A stretch of DNA of 64,000 bases from Xanthomonas rydalmerensis (lineage in GTDB: Bacteria > Pseudomonadota > Gammaproteobacteria > Xanthomonadales > Xanthomonadaceae): NCBI RefSeq assembly GCF_033170385.1, contig NZ_CP126170.1:91001-155000 (forward strand), written 5' to 3'. A program made the position numbers and the translations under genes. The notes under the pieces were generated by a model. The model was not told the origin of the DNA. It made no database searches and saw nothing but the letters and a program-made list of their open reading frames with translations. Shown piece after piece: positions 34,407 to 42,830 of the stretch. The first letter of the stretch is position 1, and every line of letters starts with the position of its first letter.

Positions 34407-34751
34407 ATGGGCTTTTCCGTCAACGACGTGGTCCCTTTCACCCTGGCGCGCGCCAACCTCTCCGAACTGGCCGACCAGGCGAAGGCCGGCGCCGAGAAGA
34501 TCATCACCAAGAACGGCGAGAGCTACGTCGCGCTGATCGACGCCGACCGGCTGGATTACTACCACCGGCTCGAGCGCGAGCGCATCCACCTGCTCTTGCT
34601 CGACGATGCGAAGCGCGGCTTGGCAGACATCGCCGCCGGCCGCACGGTCGATGCCGATGCCGCTATCAACCAACTGCAGCAGCGGCGCGCGGCCGCCAAG
34701 GCGCCCAATCCCGCAGACCCCGGCAAGCGGGCGGCCAAGAAGCGGGGTTGA
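34407..34751 (+). CDS. Phd/YefM family antitoxin
   Basis: The protein has 114 residues. The N-terminal half (FTLARANLSELADQAKAG, then EKIITKNGESYVALIDADRLDYY) is the Phd/YefM DNA-binding fold, in which a short beta sheet is followed by helices. The C-terminal half is helical and ends in a Lys/Ala/Pro-rich tail likely to wrap the toxin. It is three bases upstream of the toxin gene. It is longer than typical Phd proteins (about 75-90 residues). Confidence 0.88.
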   Translation: MGFSVNDVVPFTLARANLSELADQAKAGAEKIITKNGESYVALIDADRLDYYHRLERERIHLLLLDDAKRGLADIAAGRTVDADAAINQLQQRRAAAKAPNPADPGKRAAKKRG

Positions 34752-34754
34752 CCG

Positions 34755-35126
34755 TTGCATCGCGTCGAACTGACGGAGAGCTTCCTGGCGTGCCTCGACG
34801 CGATCGAAACGTTCCTGCTGGACGCCGATGCCGCCGCGGCCTTCGATGACCTGCTCGCCGAATTGCGGGCGGCCGTGATCCCGAACCTGCGGCGCTTCCC
34901 ACGCATCGGCCGGCCCTACCTGGACACCCCACTGCAATCGGTCGAAGCGCTGGCGCAACTGGCCGCATTGCCGGCGGAAGCGCCGGATGCGTTGCGCATC
35001 TACCTGCACGGCGACTACGTGATGCTGTACACGGCGGTGGAGGCATCCGCCACCGTGTATCTCCTCTCCATTCGCCACCACCGGCAGCTTTCGTTCGATT
35101 TTGCTGGACTGTGGAACCGCGGGTGA
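34755..35126 (+). CDS. RelE/ParE-superfamily toxin
   Basis: The protein has 123 residues with a TTG start (34755). It shows the RelE/ParE fold order: helix ESFLACLDAIETFLLDADAAAAFDDLL, then IPNLRRFPRIGRPYL, the strand ALRIYLHGDYVMLYTAVEA and VYLLSIRHHRQLSFDF at the end. The last strand with IRHHRQLSFDF is typical of the family. ParE inhibits gyrase and RelE cuts mRNA on the ribosome; which one this is cannot be told. A stop-to-start gap of three bases couples it with the antitoxin. Confidence 0.85.
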   Translation: MHRVELTESFLACLDAIETFLLDADAAAAFDDLLAELRAAVIPNLRRFPRIGRPYLDTPLQSVEALAQLAALPAEAPDALRIYLHGDYVMLYTAVEASATVYLLSIRHHRQLSFDFAGLWNRG

Positions 35127-35138
35127 GGGGGCAGGTAG

Positions 35139-35197
35139 TGCACTCCGACCCCTGTTTGACTGTTAGGGTGGGCAGATCATAAATGCACTCTGACTCC
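35139..35197. repeat. Imperfect direct repeat at the edge of the AT-rich island
   Basis: TGCACTCCGACCCC (35139-35152) and TGCACTCTGACTCC (35184-35197) differ at two bases. The base composition falls sharply just after them. They may be remnants of an insertion site. Confidence 0.5.
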
Positions 35198-35333
35198 AGC
35201 TCTGTGGGCGTTGGAAATAAAAAAGCTAACCATTCCCACCATCGGCTTACCTGAATTCATGATCAGTTTGTCGGCGTGACATTTAGAAAGGTTATATTAT
35301 ATCCAGCGCAACATTATCAATAAATTCTAAAAG

Positions 35334-36989
35334 TCACATCAGAGGCGCTAGTACCGATGCTGCTAGCTCGTTATAGATAGGCATTCCTGGCCTGATAAGG
35401 GGTGCTAAATGCTTGATTGAAAAAGCTTCTGCCGAATTTCCATAGCCAACCAATTTGAGCGACTTCCTGATCTGCACATATAGAACATCTATTATTTCTT
35501 TTACATCATCATTCGGCTTTCCTCTAAGCGCCAAATTATATAATTGAAGCTGTTTTGTCTGGAGTATCTCTCCGAATGCATCAGGATTATTGAGGCTTTC
35601 GCAGAATTTTTTTAGGACACTGTCGTCCCATAGAAAGCTTTCTACGTCCCGCCTTGGCAAAACATAACTGCCTTCACTTTTTAGTTCATTGATTTCATCT
35701 TCATTCCGATCATCTCCGTCCAAAACCCTCCACGCCTTGATGCCTGGTGCTAACTTAGTGAGCAGATATTCAAAAGTCTCACCATCGTTCCGCACTTCGT
35801 TGCCGCCACCTAATGGGATAAATTCAACGCCTGGATACCACGGACCAAATATTACACTGTAAACGGTCACGTCAAAACTCGGCTTTTTCCCAGACTGCCC
35901 GATCCTCCTCCCTTCACAGAACACCACGTAATCTGGCACAACTAACTTTGCGAGATCGTCTAGCGCTGTATTAAACATCTGTTTCCAGAACCGCTTGTCG
36001 GGTTGAATCGGCTTTAAATCTATGGCTTTGTCAAAATTCTTCTCATGAAAGTCAATAAAAGCCACTAATCCAGGATTTTCAGCATTAAGTTCGGCTGCTT
36101 TGCGTGCCATTCCAATGGAGTGGGTGGAAAGCCAAAGCTGGCAGTTATCAGGGGTAAGTTCGAACATGACTGCAAGCAACTTGGCTTGCAGGCGGGTGTG
36201 CATATGAAGCTCAGGTTCATCAATGCAAAAAATGGTGTCGTTGAAATACTTTCGTTTGACAATAAAGTCTAATAGAAGATCAAACGCAGCCTTCTCGCCG
36301 CCGGATAGATTTTTATAGTGGAAATTGGATGTTATGCCCTTTGTAAAACGAAAAGTTCCTGAGTCCAATGGGTTTCCTGGGCCTTCAAGAACTAAATCAT
36401 CAAAGACTTGTAGCATGGCATCTCGAATTTCGCCAATCAACTGCTCAGTGATTTGACCAGCCGTTATGTTCTTTCCGTCGGGATCGTAGAGAAGCTCCAA
36501 GCTTCGACCTACTAAACGCTGGTAGTTATTCTGAACTCGAGATTCTGAGAGCATTAATGTCGTGGCTCTACCTGGATCATCCAGTATGTCTTCAAGTTTA
36601 TTTAATCCATTGATAGTAAAGTCGGGCGAATGCCGGTACGCGGAGCGAATATAAAACGCCTTTCTAAAAATTTCCCTGTTATTTTTTATTTCTTTTGGCT
36701 CGTCATAAAAAAATATTTTAATCTTATTAAGGGTTTCTTCCAAAGGGCTGTGGTTGAAAGTGGGTAATAACGGCGTCATAATACTTTCATGTCGCAAATA
36801 GTAGTCGCTGTCATAGCTGTAATCGTTTCTTGCGGACTTCATCCAATAATTGAAAGCTTCGAACAACGAAGTTTTACCGCTACCGTTGGGTCCTGTTAAT
36901 AGGATCAACTTTGCCGTCTTGGGGATTTCAGAAATTTCCAAGTTGGCAAAACGCTTAAAGTCTTTGATGTTTATTTCTTTTATTTTCAA
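35334..36989 (-). CDS. OLD-like AAA ATPase with C-terminal TOPRIM/DUF4435-like domain
   Basis: The protein has 551 residues with a TTG start supported by GGAG eight bases upstream. The ABC-type ATPase half has Walker A GPNGSGKTS (33-41), signature LSGGEK (228-233), Walker B TIFCIDEPELHMH (252-264) and the H loop WLSTHSIG. The C-terminal half has VVFCEG (355-360), PLGGGNEV, VLDGDDRNEDE (423-432) and LPRRDVESFLW (444-454), the acidic pattern of OLD/DUF4435 TOPRIM nucleases. Such proteins are anti-phage effectors (OLD, and the fused form of PARIS). The coding DNA is far more AT-rich than its neighbours, which points to transfer. Confidence 0.82.
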   Translation of the reverse strand: MKIKEINIKDFKRFANLEISEIPKTAKLILLTGPNGSGKTSLFEAFNYWMKSARNDYSYDSDYYLRHESIMTPLLPTFNHSPLEETLNKIKIFFYDEPKEIKNNREIFRKAFYIRSAYRHSPDFTINGLNKLEDILDDPGRATTLMLSESRVQNNYQRLVGRSLELLYDPDGKNITAGQITEQLIGEIRDAMLQVFDDLVLEGPGNPLDSGTFRFTKGITSNFHYKNLSGGEKAAFDLLLDFIVKRKYFNDTIFCIDEPELHMHTRLQAKLLAVMFELTPDNCQLWLSTHSIGMARKAAELNAENPGLVAFIDFHEKNFDKAIDLKPIQPDKRFWKQMFNTALDDLAKLVVPDYVVFCEGRRIGQSGKKPSFDVTVYSVIFGPWYPGVEFIPLGGGNEVRNDGETFEYLLTKLAPGIKAWRVLDGDDRNEDEINELKSEGSYVLPRRDVESFLWDDSVLKKFCESLNNPDAFGEILQTKQLQLYNLALRGKPNDDVKEIIDVLYVQIRKSLKLVGYGNSAEAFSIKHLAPLIRPGMPIYNELAASVLAPLM

Positions 36990-37199
36990 AATTTTTCTCC
37001 AGGCTGTTATATCTAACCAGGCCTAAGTGCTGTTAAATAATCGGATGCAATTTGAAACGTGGAAGTTCTTATTATTGGGTCACAGGGACTTCCTGAAGCG
37101 CAAATCATCAAGGTCTGCGGGGTAACCAGATTGCTAAAATTTCTGGATAGATTTAGCCAGGCTAGCTAAGCAAGGCAGGTATCCTCCACGCGTGTTGCC

Positions 37200-37477
37200 T
37201 TGCCCGCGATAGCGTGATGCGAGTGTCAGCACGTGGCGGTGCCGCGCATTGAAGAATGAGGTGATCGCCAGAGCAGCAAAAGGATCCATGCCAGGGGAGC
37301 GAATGCGCCTTCCGCTTGCTGGGAGATGGCCTGCGACAGCGCGCTGTCGTGGCGGGAGAACCACCAGGGGATGCCGTCGCGAACGGCGAGGAAGCCAGCG
37401 ATGCCGGCCATGATTCCCACTGGCCACGGCAACGCCGCCAGCGCGCCGAATCCGGTTTTCCCCTGTCTGCGTCCCAT
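37200..37477 (-). pseudogene. Truncated, frameshifted Mrr-like restriction endonuclease (membrane part only)
   Basis: From the ATG at 37477, MGRRQGKTGFGALAALPWPV continues through two hydrophobic segments (GIMAGIAGFLAVRDGIPWWF and FAPLAWILLLLW). This is the N-terminus of a two-helix membrane protein that in xanthomonads carries a Mrr-type nuclease domain. The frame stops at 37226. The expected next segment, ITSFFNARHRHVL, is present but in another frame, and nothing of the nuclease follows. The gene thus has a frameshift and has lost its catalytic domain at the junction with the AT-rich island. Confidence 0.65.
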
Positions 37478-37744
37478 GCGACCCCCGTCCCCGGATCGAC
37501 CATAGTCCTGAGCGCGGCAGATGTCTGTACTGTTAACCCTGTCGTCTACAAATCGAGACGCAGTTTGCGCTAACGGTACGTGCGTTGGCTTCGCGGCCGG
37601 TAACCGGATCACTCGCGCTGATGGACGGTGCTGCGTGTGCCGCAGCGCTTCCCGTCTGCCGCCGCCCGTCGCCACCTTCCGTGGCGCCGAGACTTCCATG
37701 CTAGCGTCGCGCTGCCGAGGGTCCGACGTAGCACGAGGCAGGGA

Positions 37745-38446
37745 ATGAACAGCGAGCCGACGCGCCGCCACATTGTGGCACCACGCACCACACCAATCGT
37801 GCGCCTGGCCTGGTGGCTGCTCTGGCTCGCCCTGGCCCTGTTCGCCGCGGAGTTCGTGCACTCGGTGTATCTGAAGTACGCGTCGCTGCAGTCGCCGGCC
37901 TATGCGATGTTCATGACCCGCCGCGGGTGGCTGTGGTGCCATCTCGGTGGCGGGGCGGTCGGCCTGTTGCTGGGGGCGCTGCAGTTCGCGACGCAGCGGT
38001 GGCGGCGTTGGCCGCGGCTGCATCGTTGGGTGGGGCGGGTGTACTTCGCGGGGATGGTGGTGGCGATGATCGGAGTGGTGGGGCTGATCGCGACCTCGCC
38101 GGCGCCGCCTTCGATCCGGGTGGCATTCGCGGCCACGGCGCTGGCGTGGCTGGTCACCGGGTCGGTCGGGTTGGTGGCCATCTGGCGTGGGCAGGTGCTG
38201 CAGCACCAGCGCTGGATGGTGCGGGCCTATCTGGCGACGCTGGCGCCGGTGGCGTTCCGCTTGGCGTTGCCGTCGGCGATCGGCCTGGGCCTGACGCCGT
38301 CGCCGGGCTTGATCGCGCTGCTGCTGTGGGCCAGTTGGGTGGTGCCGTTGTCGGTGTATGGCGTGGGACGCGCGGTTGCCGATGCGCGGGGTCGACGAAA
38401 GCTGATGTCGATGGTGCCGCGTGGAGCCGGTCTCGGCGCGGGATGA
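37745..38446 (+). CDS. DUF2306 family membrane protein
   Basis: The protein has 233 residues from the ATG at 37745 (AGGGA upstream). Six or so hydrophobic segments are visible, with the DUF2306 markers LHRWVGRVYF in the first cytoplasmic loop and HQRWMVRAYLATLAPVAFRL in a later one. Paired His residues in HRW and HQRWM are conserved in the family and may bind heme or metal; this is inference. The function is unknown. It is a single gene, flanked by the Mrr remnant and the lipase terminator. Confidence 0.85.
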   Translation: MNSEPTRRHIVAPRTTPIVRLAWWLLWLALALFAAEFVHSVYLKYASLQSPAYAMFMTRRGWLWCHLGGGAVGLLLGALQFATQRWRRWPRLHRWVGRVYFAGMVVAMIGVVGLIATSPAPPSIRVAFAATALAWLVTGSVGLVAIWRGQVLQHQRWMVRAYLATLAPVAFRLALPSAIGLGLTPSPGLIALLLWASWVVPLSVYGVGRAVADARGRRKLMSMVPRGAGLGAG

Positions 38447-38448
38447 TG

Positions 38449-38480
38449 CCCAGGTGCCCAGGTGCCCAGGTGCCCGGGGA
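38449..38480. repeat. 8-bp tandem repeat CCCAGGTG
   Basis: Three perfect units of CCCAGGTG (38449-38472) plus a degenerate fourth. It starts three bases after the DUF2306 stop codon. Confidence 0.85.
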
Positions 38481-38654
38481 CGTGGGCCGGCCTGTGATGA
38501 CCGCTTCCGGCAGCCACGCCGATCTGCCGTCATTCCTAACCTGAGTCGGGTGCGCCAGCGCTCGCGCACGCGCTGTCGCGCAGCTCCGCACAACGCGCGG
38601 CCAACGCCGTCGTCAGCATCGGCATGAGGGGCGTGCCGCACTCGCCCCGCACAT

Positions 38655-38689
38655 AAAACGCTGCCACGCCTGCGCCCAGGCGTGGCAGC
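38655..38689 (-). terminator. Terminator after the secreted lipase gene
   Basis: On the minus strand GCTGCCACGCC and GGCGTGGCAGC form an 11-pair stem with an eight-base loop (38689-38660), followed by GTTTTAT. It lies about 65 bases past the lipase stop. Confidence 0.7.
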
Positions 38690-38754
38690 CAGCGGGACGG
38701 ACGATCGCAGGCGCCGGGGGAGGGAATGCGCCTGCGTTGTCGTCCGCCGCGACC

Positions 38755-40017
38755 TCAGCGAAGCTTGTCGAACAGTTGCTGGCGCACGGCGATGGCGCAG
38801 GCGTCTTCGGTCAGCAGGTGCTCCACCGCGCTGTTGTCGCTGGGCTTGCCGGTGCCCAGGTCGAGTACAGTCGCCTGGTTGCTGCCGCGGGCCTTGAACG
38901 CGGCGATGGCGGTGGTGGCGTTCTTCAGCGGCACGGTGGCGTCGTTGTCCGAACCGCACAGCAGGGTCGGGGTGCGCGGCGCCCAGTCGAGCAGGTCGTT
39001 GCGCTCCAGGTCGCGCAGGAACGGATCGTTGGCGTTGCTGGCGAAGTCCTTGTAGAAGCCGGGCTGGAAGTACTGGCGGATCTTGTCCACGCCCGGCAGG
39101 GTGTCGCCGAGCACCAGGTCGGTCAGGCTCTGGTTGCCGGGGAACAGCTTCTCCACCTGCTTGGCCCACGGATCCTGGAACACCTGCGACGGGTCGAGGT
39201 AGAGGTTCTTGTAGGTGTGCTGCATGCCGACGATGGCGTAACTGGCCAGGACGATGCCGAAGGTGTTCTCGCCCACGGCGTTGCGGCCGCTCCAGCTGTC
39301 GCGGAAGGTCTGGCTGAGCGCGTACGGGCCGGAGATCGGCGCGCTGGCGACCAGGTTGAACTCGTTGGACAGGTGCGCTTCGATCTCGCGCTGGGTGGCC
39401 ATGGCGGCATGCCCGCCCTGCGAGAAGCCGGTCAGCATCACCTTGCCCGACAGTGGCGTGTTGAGCCGCTGCAGCACCTGGCGCGCGGCGCGCAGGGCGT
39501 CGATGGTGGCACTGGCCTCGGACGCGGCGTGCAGGTAGGGGTGGAACGCATAGGTGGACTGGCCGATGCCGAGGTAGTCGCTGCTCACCACCACGTAGCC
39601 CTGGGTGGCGAGGTGGGTGACCATGGTGTCGTCACCCTTGTCGTCGCGGATCTCCTTGGCCTGCTCGGCGCGGCGCTGCGACTCGGTGCCCTGGCTGTAG
39701 CTCACCAGCGGGAACGGGCCGGGGCACTGGCTGCCGCCCGGCACCAGCAGCGCCGCCGAGGCGGTGGTGGGTTCGCCATCGACGCCGATGGTGGCGTAGG
39801 TGAACTCGGCCACGCGCACGTCGCACTTGGCCTGGTCGCTGGACTGGGCGTTGGCCAGCAGCGTGCCGATCGCCTGGCGGGTGTAGCTGGTCAGGACGTT
39901 GCTCTTGAGCACGGTGCCGCGCGCCGGCGCCGCCGATACGGCAAGGGGGAGCAATGCGCCTACGACGCCGATGAGGGAAAGTGCGCGCAGCGCCAGCCGA
40001 TTCCGCTGTGTGGCCAT
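38755..40017 (-). CDS. Secreted alpha/beta hydrolase, LipA/LesA-like lipase
   Basis: The protein has 420 residues from the ATG at 40017 (MATQRNRLALRALSLIGVVG), with a cleavable signal ending SAA-AP. The nucleophile Ser199 is in LTGFSQGGHAA. The oxyanion region is LVSYSQGTES, and the Asp and His are expected in LLCGSDNDATVP and in SAVEHLL. This order matches the secretory lipase family and the Xanthomonas LipA/LesA proteins, type II secreted plant cell-wall or lipid esterases involved in virulence. Assignment to that group is by overall look. It is monocistronic, with a terminator downstream. Confidence 0.85.
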   Translation of the reverse strand: MATQRNRLALRALSLIGVVGALLPLAVSAAPARGTVLKSNVLTSYTRQAIGTLLANAQSSDQAKCDVRVAEFTYATIGVDGEPTTASAALLVPGGSQCPGPFPLVSYSQGTESQRRAEQAKEIRDDKGDDTMVTHLATQGYVVVSSDYLGIGQSTYAFHPYLHAASEASATIDALRAARQVLQRLNTPLSGKVMLTGFSQGGHAAMATQREIEAHLSNEFNLVASAPISGPYALSQTFRDSWSGRNAVGENTFGIVLASYAIVGMQHTYKNLYLDPSQVFQDPWAKQVEKLFPGNQSLTDLVLGDTLPGVDKIRQYFQPGFYKDFASNANDPFLRDLERNDLLDWAPRTPTLLCGSDNDATVPLKNATTAIAAFKARGSNQATVLDLGTGKPSDNSAVEHLLTEDACAIAVRQQLFDKLR

Positions 40018-40533
40018 GGAAACATCCTCGTGTTGAATCCCGGTCGCCCGGGGGGTGGGGGAGGTCGCAGACGCTACTATGTCGCCTGCATTATTTTCGC
40101 GACACGCGGAGATAATATTTATCTGCGGTATTGATTCGCGTCGCACGCGACGGCATTACGCGACACATCGCGCTGGAAAACCCAGCGATGCATCGATGCG
40201 GCGACGTGCGCTACGCCACAGTGGCGACGAGGAAAGGATGAAACATCCGCATGGTTTCGCAGGAATCCAGCCGAATTCGACTGTTTCGGCCGGCTGAACG
40301 CACGTTGCGATCATTTGTCTACGTTTCTGAAGCAGACTTTTCAGAAGTTAATAATCTTGATTTTAAGATAATCGGGTCGCGACACGAGATAATCGCCTGT
40401 GCTTTGTCGATCGCTGTCCGATGCCGAGGCGAATTGGTTGGTGACAGGACAGAAGCAGGACATGGTCGATGTCGTGCACGACACGGCGGGTCTTGTTCGT
40501 TGCCGTGCGGTCGCGACGAGCAACATGTGGCGC
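40018..40533. other. Intergenic region, no gene seen
   Basis: More than 500 bases without a convincing gene. AT-rich patches at about 40085-40125 (ATAATATTTATCTG) and 40338-40395 could hold the lipase promoter and another regulatory site. An unrecognised small RNA cannot be excluded. Confidence 0.4.
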
Positions 40534-40570
40534 AAAAAAAGCCGGCGGACCCTGCGGGGTCGCGCCGGCT
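40534..40570 (-). terminator. Rho-independent terminator
   Basis: On the minus strand GCCGGCGCGACCC and GGGTCCGCCGGC form a long stem with loop CGCA, followed by TTTTTTT. It is 44 bases past the stop of the small exported protein gene. Confidence 0.9.
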
Positions 40571-40613
40571 ACGGTCGATGTTGCTGGCCCTGCACGGGGC
40601 CAGCGGAACAGGG

Positions 40614-41069
40614 TCAGCGCACCTGGTACAGCACGGTGGCACCGGGCTTGGGTTCGAACGCGGGCACCGTTTGCTGCTTCAGCGGCGTGCCCTTGGCGTC
40701 CCATACCAGGGTTTCGGACGGGTATTCGTCCTTGCGGGTCATCGCATCGATCTGCTTGACGATCACGCTGGAGCCGGCGGCGACCTCGGGGTTCCAGGCG
40801 AATACGCCGAGCCTGCCGTAGAACACGGCCGGCGCGGCGGCGTCCAGGCGCCGGTCGGGGCACATCACCAGGCCGCGGTCGAGCATCACCCGCAGTGCGC
40901 CCACCGGCACGGCCTTCACCGTCGGTGAGGTGCGGTCGGTGCTGTGGCCGGGGCAGACGTTGGCCGAGCGGGTCAGCATGTCCTCGGCCACCTGCCGGTC
41001 GGACTGGGCCAGCGCGGGCAGGGCGACGGCGGCGAGGGCGAGCGTTGCGAGAGGGAATTTCCAGGGCAT
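40614..41069 (-). CDS. Small exported protein of unknown function
   Basis: The protein has 151 residues, with a signal MPWKFPLATLALAAVALPAL cleaved at ALA-QS. The mature part has two Cys residues (NVCPGH and VMCPDR), which may form a disulfide, and a beta-rich C-terminus (VFYGRLGVFAWNPEVAAG, then TLVWDAKGTPLKQ). No family is recognised. A strong terminator follows directly, so it is a real transcription unit. Confidence 0.8.
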   Translation of the reverse strand: MPWKFPLATLALAAVALPALAQSDRQVAEDMLTRSANVCPGHSTDRTSPTVKAVPVGALRVMLDRGLVMCPDRRLDAAAPAVFYGRLGVFAWNPEVAAGSSVIVKQIDAMTRKDEYPSETLVWDAKGTPLKQQTVPAFEPKPGATVLYQVR

Positions 41070-41317
41070 GTCGAGACTCCTTCAATGGAGGAAAGACGCC
41101 GGGCCTGGCGGTCCCTGCAAGGCGGGGGACCGGCGGCCGCGGCGGCGCGGGCCGACTCTAGCAACGGTGCCGGCGGCGAATGCAAAGCGGGCGTGAGGGT
41201 GTGGGCGGTGACTGTTGCGGATGCGGACCCCCCGCCCCGCCTTCGTCTCGCATCGCCTAAGCCGCGGTTAACCCCATTCCTATAGTCGCCGCATCGCCTG
41301 ATGTCTTGCGCAAGCGC

Positions 41318-41660
41318 TGGCGGCCTCGCCGAAGGCCGGCAATCCGTTGTAGGAGGGACTTCAGTCCCGACTGCAGTGGGATCGGATAGCCCACTGGCTT
41401 CGCTCGTCGCGGCTGAAGCCGCTCCTACAGGGGCAACGCCTGTGTCTCCGGCGAATGCTGACGGCCGCGCTGAAGGCCGGCAATCCCTTGTGGGAGGGAC
41501 TTCAGTCCCGACTGCAGTGAGTTTGGATCGACCGATGGCTTCGCCCGTCGCGGCTGAAGCCGCTCCTACAGGGACAACGCCTGTGTCTCCGGCAAATGCT
41601 GACGGCCGCGCTGAAGGCTGGCCACCCTTGTGGGAGGGACTTCAGTCCCGACTGCAGTCA
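41318..41660. repeat. Tandem REP array, about 2.4 units of 145 bases
   Basis: Each unit holds a class B REP (GTAGGAGGGACTTCAGTCCC, 41347; GTGGGAGGGACTTCAGTCCC, 41488; again at 41628), then a spacer, then a class A REP in inverted orientation (GTCGCGGCTGAAGCCGCTCC at 41406 and 41547), then ACAGGGxCAACGCCTGTGTC, a further hairpin. Unit boundaries and spacers are also repeated (AATGCTGACGGCCGCGCTGA). Confidence 0.9.
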
Positions 41661-41692
41661 GGTGGACGCACCGATCGCCCGCGCACACCAGC

Positions 41693-42598
41693 TCAGCGAT
41701 ACGGCCCCGGCCCACGCCAGACCAGTTCGCCCTGGTGGTAGACCTGCAGCATGGTGATGACCTGGCGGGCGTCGCCGATGCCCTTGAGTTCCGGCGAGTC
41801 CGGCGGCAGTGCGCGGCACTTGCCGGAGCCACGGGTCAGGGCGATCTCCAGCGGGCAGACCATGCGGTACTCGGTGCCCGGCAGCAGGATGAAAAGCTCC
41901 TTCATGCCCTGTTGCTGCCAGGCGCGCAGTTGGCTCTCGCTGCCCAGGTCGTAATAGACCAGGTAGCCGCCGACCTCCAGGCTGGGCTGGGCCGCGTCCA
42001 TGTCGTGGCGGTTGCCGCGGCTGCCGGGGCCGGCGGCCAGGCCGCTGTTGTCCGGCGCGGTGTCGGTGTCGAGCGCGCCGGGCGGGCGCCCGGTCCAGGT
42101 TTCCGGGCGGCGCTCGGTCGGCGGCGGCGGATTGCTGTCGGCGGTCTGCGCCGGACTCGGAGCCGGGGCGTCCGCGGGCGGGGTGGGCGCCGGCGGTGCC
42201 GGGCGCGGCTGCGGCGCCGGGGCGGTCCGCGGGGTGTCGGCCGCTTTCGGCGTGTCGGCGCGATCGGGCGGCGGCACCGGGTCGTCGGACTGCGCGACCA
42301 GGGTGGATTGCACGGTGGTGGTGGCGTGGCGACGCTTGGGCGTGGCGGAGGCCGGTGGCGGGGTCGGCTTCGGTGGCAGCGGCTTCGCCGGTTTGTCGCT
42401 TTCGCCGAGGAAGTCCACGCGGATCCGGCTGCCGCCGGCCGCGCCCTGCGGCGTGGACATGGTGGGTTTGGCCGCATATAGCAGGGCGAGCGCCATCAGC
42501 ACGTGCAGCAGCGCGCTGAGCACCCAGGCGATCCAGCGCTGCCAGCGCTCGCTGCGGGTCTCGGCGGCGACGGGCGCGCGGTGCGACGCGCGGCTCAT
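41693..42598 (-). CDS. TonB-like membrane-anchored periplasmic protein
   Basis: The protein has 301 residues from the ATG at 42598. One membrane segment at residues about 22-43 (WIAWVLSALLHVLMALALLY) has the SxxxH pair (SALLH) known from TonB and TolA, where it meets ExbBD or TolQR. A Pro/Ala-rich spacer of about 130 residues follows (PLPPKPTPPP). The globular C-terminus (YLVYYDLGSESQLRAWQQQG, PLEIALTRGSGKC, then VITMLQVYHQGELVWRGPGP) is not a TonB domain that I recognise. It may couple energy to an unknown envelope partner. Confidence 0.75.
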   Translation of the reverse strand: MSRASHRAPVAAETRSERWQRWIAWVLSALLHVLMALALLYAAKPTMSTPQGAAGGSRIRVDFLGESDKPAKPLPPKPTPPPASATPKRRHATTTVQSTLVAQSDDPVPPPDRADTPKAADTPRTAPAPQPRPAPPAPTPPADAPAPSPAQTADSNPPPPTERRPETWTGRPPGALDTDTAPDNSGLAAGPGSRGNRHDMDAAQPSLEVGGYLVYYDLGSESQLRAWQQQGMKELFILLPGTEYRMVCPLEIALTRGSGKCRALPPDSPELKGIGDARQVITMLQVYHQGELVWRGPGPYR

Positions 42599-42830
42599 GC
42601 CGTCGCGGCGCCGTCGGGGAGGCCAGCCTTCATGCGGTTCCGGGGAGGGGGCGAACGTGGGAGACCGCCATCGTACCGCCTGCGCCGGCAACGGCCATGG
42701 CAGCCGATGCGACGGCCGGCATCGGCCGACACCTGCCGTTCACGCGCTGGGTCGCTGCCGGCCCGCGGCCGCCGCGGGTCGCCCGCGCCGTGAACCGGCG
42801 TGGGAAACGCGGCGGCGCGGCCCCCGCAGG

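Noticed and set aside
40251..40928. 225-codon frame between the lipase and the small exported protein
   Set aside because: It crosses the terminator and the antisense of a clear gene; no motif or ribosome site.
41347..41652. Regularly spaced repeats as a CRISPR array
   Set aside because: Spacers are themselves repeated and the unit is 145 bases with internal palindromes; no cas genes.
41301..41741. Frame of 146 codons (MSCASAGGLAEG, with repeated GGTSVPT)
   Set aside because: It is a translation of the tandem REP array; the same motif appears wherever these repeats are read, so it is not a gene.
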